The position numbers and the translations under genes were made by a program. 64,000 nt of DNA from Tragulus kanchil (Eukaryota > Chordata > Mammalia > Artiodactyla > Tragulidae). The stretch's first letter is position 1; every line of letters begins with the position of its first letter. This document shows, in pieces, positions 1 through 12,064 of the stretch. The DNA is taken from positions 102,788,794 to 102,852,793 of the forward strand of contig JAIOJX010000032.1 of assembly GCA_022376925.1 (NCBI GenBank), given 5' to 3'. Under the pieces are notes generated by a model. That model was not told the origin of the DNA. It did no database searches and saw nothing but the letters and a program-made list of their open reading frames with translations.

Positions 1-72
1 CCCAGCTGAAAGATGGAACTTGGGTCTGCTGTATTGCAGGCAGATTCTTTACTGTCTGAGCCACCAGGGAAG
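1..72 (-). mobile_element. 5' fragment of a tRNA-derived ruminant SINE
   Basis: Read on the minus strand this is the tRNA-like head of a Bov-tA or CHR-type SINE: the phrase for 'ccaccagggaag' at the right edge is the complement of the usual SINE start, followed by the 'ctgcattgcaggcagattcttt' type segment. The window edge cuts it, so the family cannot be settled. Confidence 0.7.
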
Positions 73-309
73 TACATAAACTCTAATACCCCTGACCTTA
101 CTGACAAGGCATGGAACTGCTGAGGAGCTAGAAATCTTTGTTTTCTCCCCTCACCTGCCTCCAGAAGGATGCTCAATGAGTAGAAGGTCAGGACCACAGA
201 GAGCAGCAGTTGCATGATTCAAGTGTTCCCTGTCTTCAGCCTTCCCCCTAGACATATAGTCCCCTCAAAGACCAACCAGGCCATGTCCCTGAGTAGTTTG
301 GTTCCTATG

Positions 310-685
310 GTCTTAGTCAGCTTAGACTGCCATAACAAAATACCATAATCTAGGTGGCTTAAACAACAGGGATCTATTTTTCACGGTTCTGAAAGTTGGG
401 AAGTCCAAGATCAAAGTGCTGACTGATTCGATCGCCAATGAAAGCTCTCTTCCTGACTTGCAGAAGGCAGCCTTCTCTCTGTGTCCTCACACGACAGAGA
501 GAAAGTTCTCTATTGTCTCTTCTCATAAAGACAGTAATCTCACCACCAAGGCCCCATCCTCAGAACCTCAGCTAAACCTAATTACTTCTCCCAAAGGTCC
601 CCCCTCCAAATACTATCACACTAGGGCTTAGGGTTTCAACATATGAATTTGGGGGTGGAGAGATACAACTCAGTCCAAAAGACCT
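310..685 (-). mobile_element. MLT1-type LTR (ERVL-MaLR), solo
   Basis: The segment matches the antisense of an MLT1 LTR as I know it: the 'cataacaaaataccataatc' block, the 'ggcttaaacaacagg' block, a 'gtgtcctcacacg' block and the terminal 'gggtttcaacatatgaattt' block all occur in order. No internal retroviral region flanks it, so it is a solo LTR. It is diverged and ancient. The subfamily cannot be assigned by eye. Confidence 0.8.
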
Positions 686-714
686 ACTATTCACCAAGAT
701 CTATATGGTGGTAT

Positions 715-1530
715 TTTTTTTCTGTTGAATTTTTTAAACTGAAGTATAGTTGATTTGCAACATCATATTAGTTTCAGGTGTACAACATAGCAATTCAACA
801 TTTATGTAGATTATACTCCATTTAAAGTCACTACAGGGCTTCCCCTAGTGGTCCAGTGGGTAAAGACACCGCCTTGCAGTGCAAGGGGTGCCGGTTCGAT
901 CCCTGTCCTGGGAAGATCCCACGTGCCACAGAGCGGCTGGACTGATGTGTCCAATTACCGAGCCAGAGCTCTGGAGCGCATGCGCCCAGAGCCGGTGCTC
1001 TGTGACAACAGAGGCCACCGTGATGGGAGGCCCACATGGGCCAAAGAACAAAGACGGATGAAAATAGAGAATTGAAAGACCAATAGAAGTGGCCTGCCCA
1101 TCCCCCTCCCTCCCCACCCCACCCTCCAAAAGATAAAAAAAATAATAATAATAAAGTCACTACAAAATAATGGCCATATTTTTCTGTACTGCACAATACA
1201 TCCCTGTTTCCCTACCAATTTATACAGAGCAGCCTATACCACTCAGCCCCCACCCTTATCCTTATACCATTTCTCCTCTGCCTTCCTCTCCCCACTGGTA
1301 ATCATCAGTCTGTTCTCTATATTTGAGTCTGTTTCTGTTTTGCTATATTCATTCATTTACTTTTAGATTCTACATATAAGTGATAGAATATAATATTTGT
1401 CTTTTTATTTATGATTTGTTTTATAAACAATGATACTCTCTAGGGCCATGCATGTTGTTGCTAATGGTACACTTTTGTTCTTCTTATGGATGGGCAATAT
1501 TCCATTGCATATATATACCACATCAAGAAG
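715..1530 (-). mobile_element. L1 LINE 3' portion, antisense, split by a SINE
   Basis: Antisense L1 3' sequence is recognisable from 'gaagtatagttgatttgcaa', 'gtttcaggtgtacaacatag', 'agattctacatataagtgat' and 'gggccatgcatgttgttgc', in the order found in artiodactyl L1 copies. The SINE at 836-1152 interrupts it, and the L1 resumes immediately after the repeated target site. It is 5' truncated and non-coding. Confidence 0.8.
836..1152 (+). mobile_element. CHR-type tRNA-derived SINE, young subfamily
   Basis: A full-length SINE with a tRNA-like head (A box near 'gtggtccagtgggtaaag', B box 'ggttcgatccc'), a GC-rich body with a 'gcgcatgcgccc' palindrome, a pyrimidine-rich stretch and an A-rich tail with 'aat' repeats. 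A perfect 12-bp target-site duplication (aaagtcactaca) lies at 824-835 and 1153-1164. It inserted into an L1. Its body is nearly the same as the copies at 25485, 29764, 46438 and 47412. Confidence 0.9.
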
Positions 1531-2360
1531 CCATTTGGTTTTATCTCCTCTGGAATTGGCCCAAGGTAGGCCCATAGCCATTTCAGCAGGGCTCCCTGCA
1601 TTCTGAGGAAAAACCATGAGAGTCCCACAGCCTGCATATGATTTGGGTTCAGTATCACTCATTCTGCCACCCTATCCTTTCTGATCTTCCATTCAGTTTC
1701 TTTATCTGTAAAACTTGTGGCAGCAATACCTTCCTGAAGGGCTGTTTTGGATATTAAATGAGATGCTCTATGACACCACTGCTGGCAGAAAATAGGTGTT
1801 CAACAAACAGGAGCTGATGCCTCCCAGCATCAGTCAACACTTGGGCACTAGGCTTAGTAGATTAAGGATGTTCTCCTGAACTGAGCTGAAGTGCATACTG
1901 CCTCAATGACTCATTCAAATCGATGTTCTTTGACCTGCAAAGTTGCTTACAGCTGGTACATTCTTTTTAACTATGTTGATGGTCTTCTGGTCCTAGCATC
2001 AGCCTACTTTCCAAAGGTGGTTTTAGTCTATTTGCATCTACAATGTTTTGATTTATAGTCAAACCCTCAGATGACAACCCTCCTTCTCTTATTTTCGAAG
2101 TCTTTGTGTATACCTCTTCAGCAAAACCTGTCAGCTGCCCTACAATTCTCAGGAGAGGAAATTCCATCCTTTGTACAGCCAATACCAGAGAAACTACTTC
2201 CTAGTGGTTTAGTTATAGCTGGCATGAGGTTATGAGTTTGGTTTGGAGGTTGTAAATGAGCCCATAGAGGGCAACTTATGAGTAGGTGTGCCGCCCTCAG
2301 TGAGGTTAGGCTGTTCTCGTGGGCTGAAGAGCATGGTTTCACTTGGGCATGCATTACTGT

Positions 2361-2404
2361 GATGGTGGTGATGGTGGTGGTGTAACAGTAGCAGCAGCAG
2401 CAAC
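2361..2404. repeat. Interrupted GGT/GAT and CAG triplet tract
   Basis: A short run of 'gatggtggt' type triplets is followed by 'gcagcagcagcaac'. The tract appears again unchanged at 3558-3601 in copy B of D1. Because triplet tracts are mutable, identical length in both copies argues for a very recent or artificial duplication. Confidence 0.8.
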
Positions 2405-2669
2405 ATGAGACTAGTGTTTTTTTCAATTCAGTTATACATTCTCTGTAAAAGAGAGAACGGGCTCCTCAACCTAGTAGAACACTGAGATTATCCTACCCAG
2501 TCTGTCATATTTACAGATGAAGATATAAAGAGTCACTAGCCCAGCCAGCAAAGGAGGGAAATAGCTCTGGTGAGCAATGAGGGGATAGCTATGGAGGTCC
2601 AACATTCAGCCTTCTATTTGGCTAATGAAAAACAAGGCCAAAGAGGTCATTACACAGTTAGAAAGCCAC

Positions 2670-2810
2670 AATTATCTCATTAATGCTCACTGGGGAAACA
2701 ATGGAAACAGTGACAGACTTTAGTTTCTTGGGCTCCAAAATCACTGTAGTCAGTGACTGCAGCCATGAAATTAGACGCTTGCTCCTTGGAAGAAAAGCTA
2801 TGAGAAACCT
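2670..2810 (+). mobile_element. BovB LINE fragment, truncated by junction D1
   Basis: Translation gives the C-terminal reverse-transcriptase part of BovB (ETVTDFSFLGSKITV...CSHEIRR). It is cut at 2810 where copy A of D1 ends. The same piece at 3867-4007 continues into a longer BovB 3' end. Confidence 0.85.
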
Positions 2811-3866
2811 CTTCCATTCAGTTTCTTTATGCATATGATTTGGGTTCAGTATCACTCATTCTGCCACCCTATCCTTTCTGATCTTCCATTCAGTTTCTTT
2901 ATCTGTAAAACTTGTGGCAGCAATACCTTCCTGAAGGGCTGTTTTGGATATTAAATGAGATGCTCTATGACACCACTGCTGGCAGAAAATAGGTGTTCAA
3001 CAAACAGGAGCTGATGCCTCCCAGCATCAGTCAACACTTGGGCACTAGGCTTAGTAGATTAAGGATGTTCTCCTGAACTGAGCTGAAGTGCATACTGCCT
3101 CAATGACTCATTCAAATCGATGTTCTTTGACCTGCAAAGTTGCTTACAGCTGGTACATTCTTTTTAACTATGTTGATGGTCTTCTGGTCCTAGCATCAGC
3201 CTACTTTCCAAAGGTGGTTTTAGTCTATTTGCATCTACAATGTTTTGATTTATAGTCAAACCCTCAGATGACAACCCTCCTTCTCTTATTTTCGAAGTCT
3301 TTGTGTATACCTCTTCAGCAAAACCTGTCAGCTGCCCTACAATTCTCAGGAGAGGAAATTCCATCCTTTGTACAGCCAATACCAGAGAAACTACTTCCTA
3401 GTGGTTTAGTTATAGCTGGCATGAGGTTATGAGTTTGGTTTGGAGGTTGTAAATGAGCCCATAGAGGGCAACTTATGAGTAGGTGTGCCGCCCTCAGTGA
3501 GGTTAGGCTGTTCTCGTGGGCTGAAGAGCATGGTTTCACTTGGGCATGCATTACTGTGATGGTGGTGATGGTGGTGGTGTAACAGTAGCAGCAGCAGCAA
3601 CATGAGACTAGTGTTTTTTTCAATTCAGTTATACATTCTCTGTAAAAGAGAGAACGGGCTCCTCAACCTAGTAGAACACTGAGATTATCCTACCCAGTCT
3701 GTCATATTTACAGATGAAGATATAAAGAGTCACTAGCCCAGCCAGCAAAGGAGGGAAATAGCTCTGGTGAGCAATGAGGGGATAGCTATGGAGGTCCAAC
3801 ATTCAGCCTTCTATTTGGCTAATGAAAAACAAGGCCAAAGAGGTCATTACACAGTTAGAAAGCCAC

Positions 3867-4497
3867 AATTATCTCATTAATGCTCACTGGGGAAACAATG
3901 GAAACAGTGACAGACTTTAGTTTCTTGGGCTCCAAAATCACTGTAGTCAGTGACTGCAGCCATGAAATTAGACGCTTGCTCCTTGGAAGAAAAGCTATGA
4001 GAAACCTAGACAGTGTATTCAAAAGCAGAGACATTACTGACAAATGTTCATATAATCAAAGCTATGGTTTTTCCAGTAATCATCTACAGATATGAGTTGG
4101 ACCGTAAAAAAGGCTAAGTGCCAAAGAATGGATGCTTTCGAACTGCGGTGCTGGAGAAGATACTTGAGAGTCCCTTGGACTGCAAGAAGATCAAGCCAGT
4201 AAATCTTAAAGGAAATCAATCCTTAATATTCACTGGAAGGACTGATGCTGAAGCTGAAGCTCCAATACTTTGGCCACCTGATTCAAAGAGCTGACTGATT
4301 GGAAAAGACCCTGATGTTAGGAAAGATTGGAGGCAGAAGGAGAAGGGGATGACGGAGGATGAGATGGTTAGATGGCATCGCTGACTCAATGGACATGAGT
4401 TTGAGTAAGTTCTGGGAGATGGGGAAGGAGAGGGAAGCCTGGTGCGCTATACTCCATGGGGTAACAGAGTCAGACACAACTGAGTGACTAACAAACA
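3867..4497 (+). mobile_element. BovB LINE 3' end (RTE class), degenerate
   Basis: Reading across frames gives typical BovB ORF2 C-terminal pieces: SFLGSKITV, CSHEIRR, GRKAMRNLDSVFKSRDIT, then 'FELRCWRRYLRVPW'-like, 'ILKEINP', 'LMLKLKLQYFGHL' and 'MRWLDGI'-like segments. Stops and frameshifts break the frame. The 3' tail reads 'gagtcagacacaactgagtg' and then an AAC-rich end. BovB is characteristic of ruminants (and of some squamates), which supports the host call. Confidence 0.9.
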
Positions 4498-4671
4498 ACA
4501 AAAAATCCCCATCTTGAGAATCTTTTACCCTGGGCCTAACATACAGCCACAGAAATACATTGACAGCACTGCAAAAGTTGCATGCCATATTTCTCAAATT
4601 TGTGTCACATTACCAGTCCATATCACCTGTGGTTTATCATAAAATAGCATTTTTATAAATATGCTTATTCT

Positions 4672-4878
4672 TAATGTATGGTCAGTTGTGCCCAACTCTT
4701 TGTGACCCTATGCACTGTAGCCTGCCAGGCTCCTCTTCCCATGGGATTTTCCAGGCAAGAATACTGGAGTGGGTTGTCATTTCCTCCTCTAGGGGATCTT
4801 CTCGATCCCGAGGTTGAACCCATGTCTCTTGCATCTCCTGCATTAACAAGCAGGTTCTTTGCCACTAATGCCGCCTAT
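4672..4878 (-). mobile_element. Bov-tA SINE, antisense
   Basis: The complement reads as a full Bov-tA: tRNA-like head, 'gaagatcccctagagg', 'atactccagtat' type centre and a 3' end matching the BovB tail (complement of 'gtcagttgtgcccaactctt'). It is moderately diverged. Confidence 0.85.
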
Positions 4879-4879
4879 T

Positions 4880-5275
4880 CCCATTAAATTGCACAGTTGT
4901 AAGACCATAGCAATACATCACTCAAAATCTATTCTTGTTTCAACTGGTATGAAACTGTCTCCTTCAAAACTTTAAAAGGCATAATTGTGCACAAAAGTAT
5001 CTCTATTGTTATGCTTTTTTGCCAGCTGAGAAACAAAACAGATTAATTAAATTGCAGTTTGGCTATTTGAGGTGTGAATTGGTTAAATATAACCATTTCA
5101 ATCGATGATATTTTGTCACTCTGTTTTGGTATTTCTTCACTTTTAATACACTTTTATTACAAATCTCCAAAAGGGGCCCACATCTCTACTTTGGAGGATC
5201 CTCGGTTTTTACATGCAACATCTTTCACAACCCAGTTCTTCTACTCACATGGCTATGTGACTTCATCACTGTCTC
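4880..5275. other. No recognisable feature
   Basis: AT-rich sequence between a Bov-tA and an MLT1 LTR. I see no exon-like open frame, RNA gene or repeat family that I can name. Confidence 0.5.
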
Positions 5276-5635
5276 AGTTCAGGCTGCTCTACCACTGTCT
5301 GGGTGACTCTAGCAGCAAACATTGATGTCTCATTGTTCTGGGGGCTGAGAAGTCTATGATCACGGCACCAGCAGGGTTTGGTCCAGGTGAAGATCCTCCT
5401 TCTGACTTGCAGATGACTGCTGCTTGCTGTGTCCACACGTGGTAGAGAGTTCTCTCATTCCTGTCTATCCCTCTTCTTACAAGGGCACTAATCCCATCAT
5501 GGGGCCCCATCCTTATCGTCTCCTCTAAACCTACTTATCTCCCAAAGAGCCTAGCTCCTAATACCATCACTTTGGGGATTAGGGTTTCAACATATGAATC
5601 TGGGGAGGGGACCCAATTCAATTCATAATGACGGA
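5276..5635 (-). mobile_element. MLT1-type LTR, solo, antisense
   Basis: Blocks shared with the LTR at 310-685 occur in the same order: 'gttctgggggctgagaag', 'cttgcagatgactgctgctt', 'cttacaagggcactaatccc' and 'agggtttcaacatatgaatc'. There is no adjacent internal region. It is clearly older and more diverged than the ruminant SINEs. Confidence 0.8.
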
Positions 5636-5740
5636 GTTACTGACATCCCTAAACCTCAATCTCCTCATTTATAAAGCAAAGATCATAACAGCCTCTACCT
5701 CCACAAGGTGGTTGAGAGGATAATGGCTATATGGGGTCAG
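5636..5740 (-). mobile_element. MIR SINE fragment
   Basis: 'aacctcaatctcctcattta' followed by 'ataacagcctctacct' and 'ggttgagaggataat' is the antisense MIR core. Short and diverged. Confidence 0.65.
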
Positions 5741-5892
5741 GAAAAGGAGGAATAAGTGCTCATGCATGGGTTTGGTGGTAGTGACGGAAATTATCCTTTA
5801 GATTTCTAGAGTGTTACAAACACATTAGCTATCAGCATTATACTCAGACACGCACCTCTCTTTGCTCTGTAGTTATACACATCAAATAACAT

Positions 5893-5960
5893 TCTTGTTG
5901 TTAAGTCACTAAGTCGTGTCCAACTCTTTGTGAACCCATGTGCTTGCAATGGCAAACTGA
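5893..5960 (-). mobile_element. Short Bov-tA/BovB 3' tail fragment
   Basis: 'gttgttaagtcactaagtcg' followed by 'tgtccaactctttgtga' is the complement of the tail shared by BovB and Bov-tA. A 44-bp stretch of it recurs at the D2 junction (7123-7166). Confidence 0.75.
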
Positions 5961-5974
5961 AATAACAAAAAGAG

Positions 5975-8327
5975 AAAAATGTCTATAAAAATCAAAATGT
6001 CTAACCCCAATTGAGCATTTTCCCCAGAGTGTTACATTCCCCAAGCACATCTTCCTGTGCTATTCCCACTGCCAATTTGCCCTCCCAGGATGGTACATCA
6101 TTAGGAGTAATAGTTACCAAATGGACGGAGAAAGAGAGCCAGGGTGGATGGTAGTAAGAGTGGGAAGTGAATTCCCTGCTTTAGAAGGCTGTTCCCAAGC
6201 AATGGAAGACCAGACACTCTGGGACAAAAGTGGACATTCCAGTCTAATGCTGTGGTTCTATTTTTGAGGTCAAAGTGAATTTTTTTTCAACCTCATCCCA
6301 TCAGTGATATAGCAGAGGAAAACCCTCCCAGGGACCTGCAAGTTATTCATAGGAGTCATCCCTTCCACACTATTGCAACTTTAAGTCTTATTGTGTGTTT
6401 AGGAATATTTCTATGGGGAAAAAACGGGATGATTAAACTGGGCTTGGCTGGAAAGCCATCACCATAGCCTTAAAACCATGATTCTTAACCATTAACAAGG
6501 CTGTAGAGCATTTCAGTGGTTTTAATCCAGCTGGTAATAATATGGATCTGGCATCTTTCTGGTCAATGTGATGCAGGAAGTTTTTAAAATTATTTTGTCA
6601 CCAACATACTTCCAAATCAGATGTATGAGATGTGACTGGTGAGGCTTCATCTATCGTGAGCTTTCTCCATAGCTCATTCCTTCATTCAGCAAACCTTGGT
6701 GAAAACGTGCCATGTCCCAGGCCTTTGTTTGGCCTTTAGAGTCAAAGGTAACTAAGTATATCATCCACATTTCTCTTGATGATGTGGAAGCTTTATCTTA
6801 TATTTGGTCTCTGTACTCTGCTTTCTAATAAGGAAGCATTTTCTATATGATCATTCATCATTACTTTCTTTTTTTGCACAAAAATATGTCCCTCGATGAT
6901 CCTCAAGGACGAGTCTACAGAGATTCGGTCCAATATCCAGATGTGTGAGTACATTTAGAAGAGTCGCCAGACCTTTGGAACAATACTTCTTATAACTTGA
7001 TTCAGCTACAGAAACCTTTCTGAGACCCTTTTCAAGTTTAATATTGCTTTCCTGAGGCTCATCCATTCTCTGGTGCCTCTTATCTTAGGTTCTTCCAAGC
7101 CACCTGCTGCAGCTGACCCAGGCACTAAGTCGTGTCCAACTCTTTGTGAACCCATGTGCTTGCATGGAAAAAAACAAAAAATGTCTATAAAAATCAAAAT
7201 GTCTAACCCCAATTGAGCATTTTCCCCAGAGTGTTACATTCCCCAAGCACATCTTCCTGTGCTATTCCCACTGCCAATTTGCCCTCCCAGGATGGTACAT
7301 CATTAGGAGTAATAGTTACCAAATGGACGGAGAAAGAGAGCCAGGGTGGATGGTAGTAAGAGTGGGAAGTGAATTCCCTGCTTTAGAAGGCTGTTCCCAA
7401 GCAATGGAAGACCAGACACTCTGGGACAAAAGTGGACATTCCAGTCTAATGCTGTGGTTCTATTTTTGAGGTCAAAGTGAATTTTTTTTCAACCTCATCC
7501 CATCAGTGATATAGCAGAGGAAAACCCTCCCAGGGACCTGCAAGTTATTCATAGGAGTCATCCCTTCCACACTATTGCAACTTTAAGTCTTATTGTGTGT
7601 TTAGGAATATTTCTATGGGGGAAAAAAAACGGGATGATTAAACTGGGCTTGGCTGGAAAGCCATCACCATAGCCTTAAAACCATGATTCTTAACCATTAA
7701 CAAGGCTGTAGAGCATTTCAGTGGTTTTAATCCAGCTGGTAATAATATGGATCTGGCATCTTTCTGGTCAATGTGATGCAGGAAGTTTTTAAAATTATTT
7801 TGTCACCAACATACTTCCAAATCAGATGTATGAGATGTGACTGGTGAGGCTTCATCTATCGTGAGCTTTCTCCATAGCTCATTCCTTCATTCAGCAAACC
7901 TTGGTGAAAACGTGCCATGTCCCAGGCCTTTGTTTGGCCTTTAGAGTCAAAGGTAACTAAGTATATCATCCACATTTCTCTTGATGATGTGGAAGCTTTA
8001 TCTTATATTTGGTCTCTGTACTCTGCTTTCTAATAAGGAAGCATTTTCTATATGATCATTCATCATTACTTTCTTTTTTTGCACAAAAATATGTCCCTCG
8101 ATGATCCTCAAGGACGAGTCTACAGAGATTCGGTCCAATATCCAGATGTGTGAGTACATTTAGAAGAGTCGCCAGACCTTTGGAACAATACTTCTTATAA
8201 CTTGATTCAGCTACAGAAACCTTTCTGAGACCCTTTTCAAGTTTAATATTGCTTTCCTGAGGCTCATCCATTCTCTGGTGCCTCTTATCTTAGGTTCTTC
8301 CAAGCCACCTGCTGCAGCTGACCCAGG
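5975..8327. repeat. Tandem duplication D2 (~1.15-kb unit, offset 1202-1205)
   Basis: Copy A is 5975-7122 and copy B about 7177-8327. Between them, 7123-7176 resembles the DNA just left of copy A (5908-5975) but with several small deletions. Within the units I saw three extra bases in copy B, all in the G/A homopolymer near 6413 (copy B 7617-7628). The noisy junction looks like unpolished sequence. Confidence 0.93.
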
Positions 8328-9365
8328 TTCACTACTCCAGAATTGGAGAGTCATTTCCTGTTTCAAGTATTGGAAGAGATTTGAATGAGATGATCCAGAG
8401 CAGCTGTTCTCTCAAGCCACAGAAGGGAGAACAAAAGGAAGGGCACTGACCTGGGGTAGAGAGACATGTGTTCTTACCCACACCATCTCCAGTTTTCTGA
8501 GTGGCGAGCAGAAATTTATTAGGGCTGGACCCAGCACTGTGATCTCCTTCTGAACTTCACTCCTCTCCTCTACCCCATCCTACCTCTTTTCAGAGTCTCT
8601 TTTCCCAGGCTGAGAAGAGCTAATTCATGTTGAAATGTTACTTTAAACGAACAGTTAACCAATATTAGAAACCAGTAGGGGGGTTGGGGGAGTGTTGAGC
8701 AAACACCCAGTTTACACCTTCTTGCTCAAACAGCACTTCTTTCCTAAACACTTCTGACTCATGCACTTTGCTGAGAGCTGGAAAGGCAAAGATGAAATAA
8801 GGCTCTGACGCGAATATCCAAACAAGCTCTGGGAATTCAGAGGTAAAACCTAACTCATCTTAAGAGAACAAGGAAAATTTCCTAAGGGACAGAAAGAGTT
8901 GCCTGAGCAGTCTCTGGAAGAAACAACGTGTGTTGGTTAGCCAGAAAGAAAGAAAAAGAAAGACGTCATAAGTAAAGGAAACCATGAGCAACTGCTCTGT
9001 GGTGCGAAGTAGCAGTGTGTACCTACCAGAAGTGTGAAGTTACAAGAAGAAAAGCTGAAGTTGGGGCAGACAGATGAGGACAGGAAAGACCAAAGGAAAC
9101 CATTTCCAAAAGTCCTTGCAAGCTGAGAATGAGATCACCCCTCAGCAACAACCTTCCAGTGGCTTCCTCTGCACTCAAATGAAGATCCAATTTCCAAGGA
9201 ATAATGCATACACTAGACTGACTCTAGAAAAGAATGAGCTAATCAGGTTGTTTAGAGGTTCTTTAGAGAAGTGCAACTTTTTTTGCTGTTTTTGAGAAAT
9301 GTGATTTTTATTCTAACTGGGAGGGAAAACACTGTATTTTTCATTTTTAAAACCATAGGGAAAAG
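8328..9365. other. No recognisable feature
   Basis: Mixed-composition DNA without a nameable repeat or credible exon. A short purine-rich run (agaaagaaagaaaaagaaag) lies near 8943-8962. Open frames here are short and have no recognisable domain. Confidence 0.5.
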
Positions 9366-9369
9366 AAAT

Positions 9370-10480
9370 GCACAAATTATTATTTTGAGCATATAAAATA
9401 TCAAAAGACAGTATAATGAACATCTTCATATCCTTCACTCTTGTAAGAACTAAACCATGTCAGACACCATTGATGTCATCCTCCCTGATCTCATTCCCTT
9501 CCCTGCATCCCAGAGGAAACCACTGTTCTGAAGCTCATACGTGGCATGCCCTTTCTCACTTTTGTGTTTTTAATCATCTATGCCCTTGTCAAGCAGTAAT
9601 ACTGTTTTCACACTGTTTTAGCAAGATACACTGATTCTTCTACAGCTTGCTTCTTTCACTCAACATCATTTTTGAGACACACCCATATTGCTATATATAA
9701 CTCCACTTGCTTTGTTTTAATGCTGCATAGTATTACTTTGTATGAATACAGAAATACACCACCATTTATTTTCTCTATTCGCTTAATGATGGACATTTAG
9801 GTTATTTCTAGTGATCTGCTATTACAGATAAGGTCGCCATGACCATTTTTGTACACGTGGCACTATTGGTAAAGAATCCGCCTGCCAACGTAGGAGATGC
9901 AAAAGACACAGATTTAATCCCTGGGTCGGGAAGATCCCCTGGAGAAGAAAATGGCAACCCATTCCAGTATTCTTGCCAGAAAATTCCATGGACAGAGGAG
10001 TCTAGTGGGCTACAGTCCATGTGCGTCACAAAGAGTTGGATACAACTGAGCACACATACACTCTATGAGTGTATGGAGTATCTCTGGGCAATGTACTTAC
10101 TCTGTCATAGGGTACACACATCTTCAACTTAACTAGCTTTTGCCAAAATTCCTTCCACAGAGATCTTACTAATTCAAACTCCTACCACCAGTGTATGAGA
10201 ATTCCTGGGACCCTACCTTCTTGCTAATGCAAGACTTTTACATTTTTACCAGTTTTACCTGGTAAGTGTGAAATAGTATTGAATGATAGTATCAATTTGC
10301 ATTTCTTTGATTATTAATGAGGTGGAGCATCTTTTCATTTTTGTTGGATTTTTGTAAATTAAAAATTTAACATCCTTTGCCCATTCTTCTTTTGGACCCT
10401 TTATTTCTTCCTTAGTAATTTACAAGTGTTCTTTGTATCTCATGGATAAAACTCTTTTGTGTTGCTCACATTAGAATATC
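9370..10480 (-). mobile_element. Old L1 LINE fragment, antisense, split by Bov-tA
   Basis: The text 'cattcccttccctgcatccc', 'cttctttcactcaacatcat', 'atgctgcatagtattacttt' and 'caatttgcatttctttgatt' is antisense mammalian L1 3' sequence of an old subfamily. The Bov-tA at 9848-10052 interrupts it; the L1 resumes with 'cacacatcttcaactt'. Confidence 0.75.
9848..10052 (+). mobile_element. Bov-tA SINE
   Basis: Typical order: 'ggtaaagaatccgcctgcca', 'tccctgggtcgggaagatcc', 'cctggagaagaaaatggcaa', 'ccatggacagaggagtctag' and the BovB-like tail 'agttggatacaactgagca'. It is inserted in an old L1 and is mildly diverged. Confidence 0.9.
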
Positions 10481-10799
10481 AGTAAATTTCCTCAAAGACC
10501 AGAAATAGACAAAACAGATTCTTGGGTGTTCTTTCAGCTGAATTTTGAGCATTGTCTAGTGATTCCAGGGTTATCAGATGCTATCCCCCTTTGACTGTGT
10601 TTGAATGACTAAGCTATCTCATGGCTCTGTGGGGAATAAAACTTCACATAAAAAACTAATCAGAAAGCAAATACTTCCTGTTCAGGTCACCACAAATAAT
10701 TCCTGCTCATAGTGATCAAAATGGATTTTGTCTGAAAGAGATTAGAGGTCTCTATAAGTCAAATTCACTTTAATCTCTTCTTACTCCCCTCATAAATTA

Positions 10800-10995
10800 A
10801 TGTTAAAAAAATCTTTCACACTCATTTCTATTATATTTATATGAGAGTAGTAATTTTATATGCTCAAAATCATTTTTTATAATTTAAAATTATTAAATAT
10901 ATTTTTAAATTATATTTTATATACTCAAAATTATATTTAAAAATTATATTTAAAAGCCTTTGTATACATGCATATATAAATAATATGTATAACAT
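10800..10995. repeat. AT-rich low-complexity tract
   Basis: Nearly pure A/T with repeated 'aaaattatattt' words, flanked by unassigned DNA from 10480. It could be a decayed LINE tail; nothing more can be said. Confidence 0.7.
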
Positions 10996-11084
10996 ATATA
11001 CTTTAGAAAACTTCTGACTTTTTGCCTAACTAGAAAATTCATGACATTTTGACTCCACTTGTTTGACTTAGTATAAATAGAACA

Positions 11085-11290
11085 CTAGATTTCTAATTCA
11101 AAGAAATAGATACACAAAATTTTACCATTTAGCACCGGGAACCATAGTCAATATCTTGTAATAACCTATCATGGAAAATAATCTGAAAAATAACGTATGT
11201 GTGTATGTATAACTGAACCACCTTGCTGTGTACCAGAAACATTGTAAGTCAGCTCTGCTTCAATTATATGTATATATATATATATAAAGA
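11085..11290 (+). mobile_element. L1 3' UTR end with TA microsatellite
   Basis: 'gtatgtataactgaaccacc' followed by 'ttgctgtgtaccagaaacat' and 'ttgtaagtcagctctgcttc' is the sense 3' end of artiodactyl L1. The tail has become a (TA)n run near 11268-11286. Confidence 0.75.
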
Positions 11291-12064
11291 AAAAAAGTTA
11301 TATTTTTAGCAAGGGAGCAATTTGCAAAGAAAAAAGTAATAATCAAGGAAAGCTGACCCTTCCAAGCAGAGCCTGCTGTTGGCAGACAGTACAACTGAGT
11401 CTGCAGGTTGCGTACTCAGGCCCCCTACAGTGAGTGGCCAACTCTGAGACAGTGAAAGCTGAGTCTGAATGGCAGGGGCTTGAGAGGAGTCCTGAAGGGC
11501 CACATTTCCCTATTTGGTGATGTGGGCAATGTGCGTAACCTCTCCGCACATCAGCCTCCATCTGCAAATCTGGAATGAAAGCATTCAGGGCTCCCATGAG
11601 AATTAATGAAGCAATGTATGTGAACTACATATGACATAAGAATATGATCATATTAACAGTAGCATTAGCAACTGACATTTTGGATGCTTCTTTTGAGACT
11701 AGATAAAAAGCGGCAAGTGGGGAAACAGGGTTAGACACTCTGAAGCCCCAGCTCTTAAGCAGGAATCTAACTAGTAGTTATGTTATTGTCCCAATAGAGT
11801 TGACTGGGCATTCAGAGACAGGCTGGGGAGCAGACTCTGGCCCCCCACTAGCCACAGGACTGTGTGTGATTCACACCCCTTCTCTGAGCCACAGCTGTGC
11901 ATTCCCTTTCCTTGAATAAACTCACTTCCTCTAGTAAGTCCTGTACTGACGTGATGGTGCAGGCAAATTGAGGAGGTCTAGGGGCTCCAGTTCCTGAACT
12001 CTTAAGATGGAGGTAAAGTGCTGGCTCATTTAACTCCTCATTAGTGTCCCAGGATTCCTTCCAA

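Larger units (their letters stand above)
1634..4007. repeat. Tandem duplication D1 (1177-bp unit, offset 1197)
   Basis: Copy A is 1634-2810 and copy B is 2831-4007, and I saw no difference between them. The 20 bp between them (2811-2830) is an exact copy of 1686-1705, i.e. 52 bp inside the unit. Copy A stops in the middle of a BovB fragment, which continues normally only after copy B. This shows B is the copy with native right-hand context, while A has native left-hand context. Confidence 0.95.

Noticed and set aside
11343..11597. 84-residue minus-strand frame repeated in shortened form at 12513
   Set aside because: The second version is cut by the D3 joint; no domain and no sign of coding constraint.
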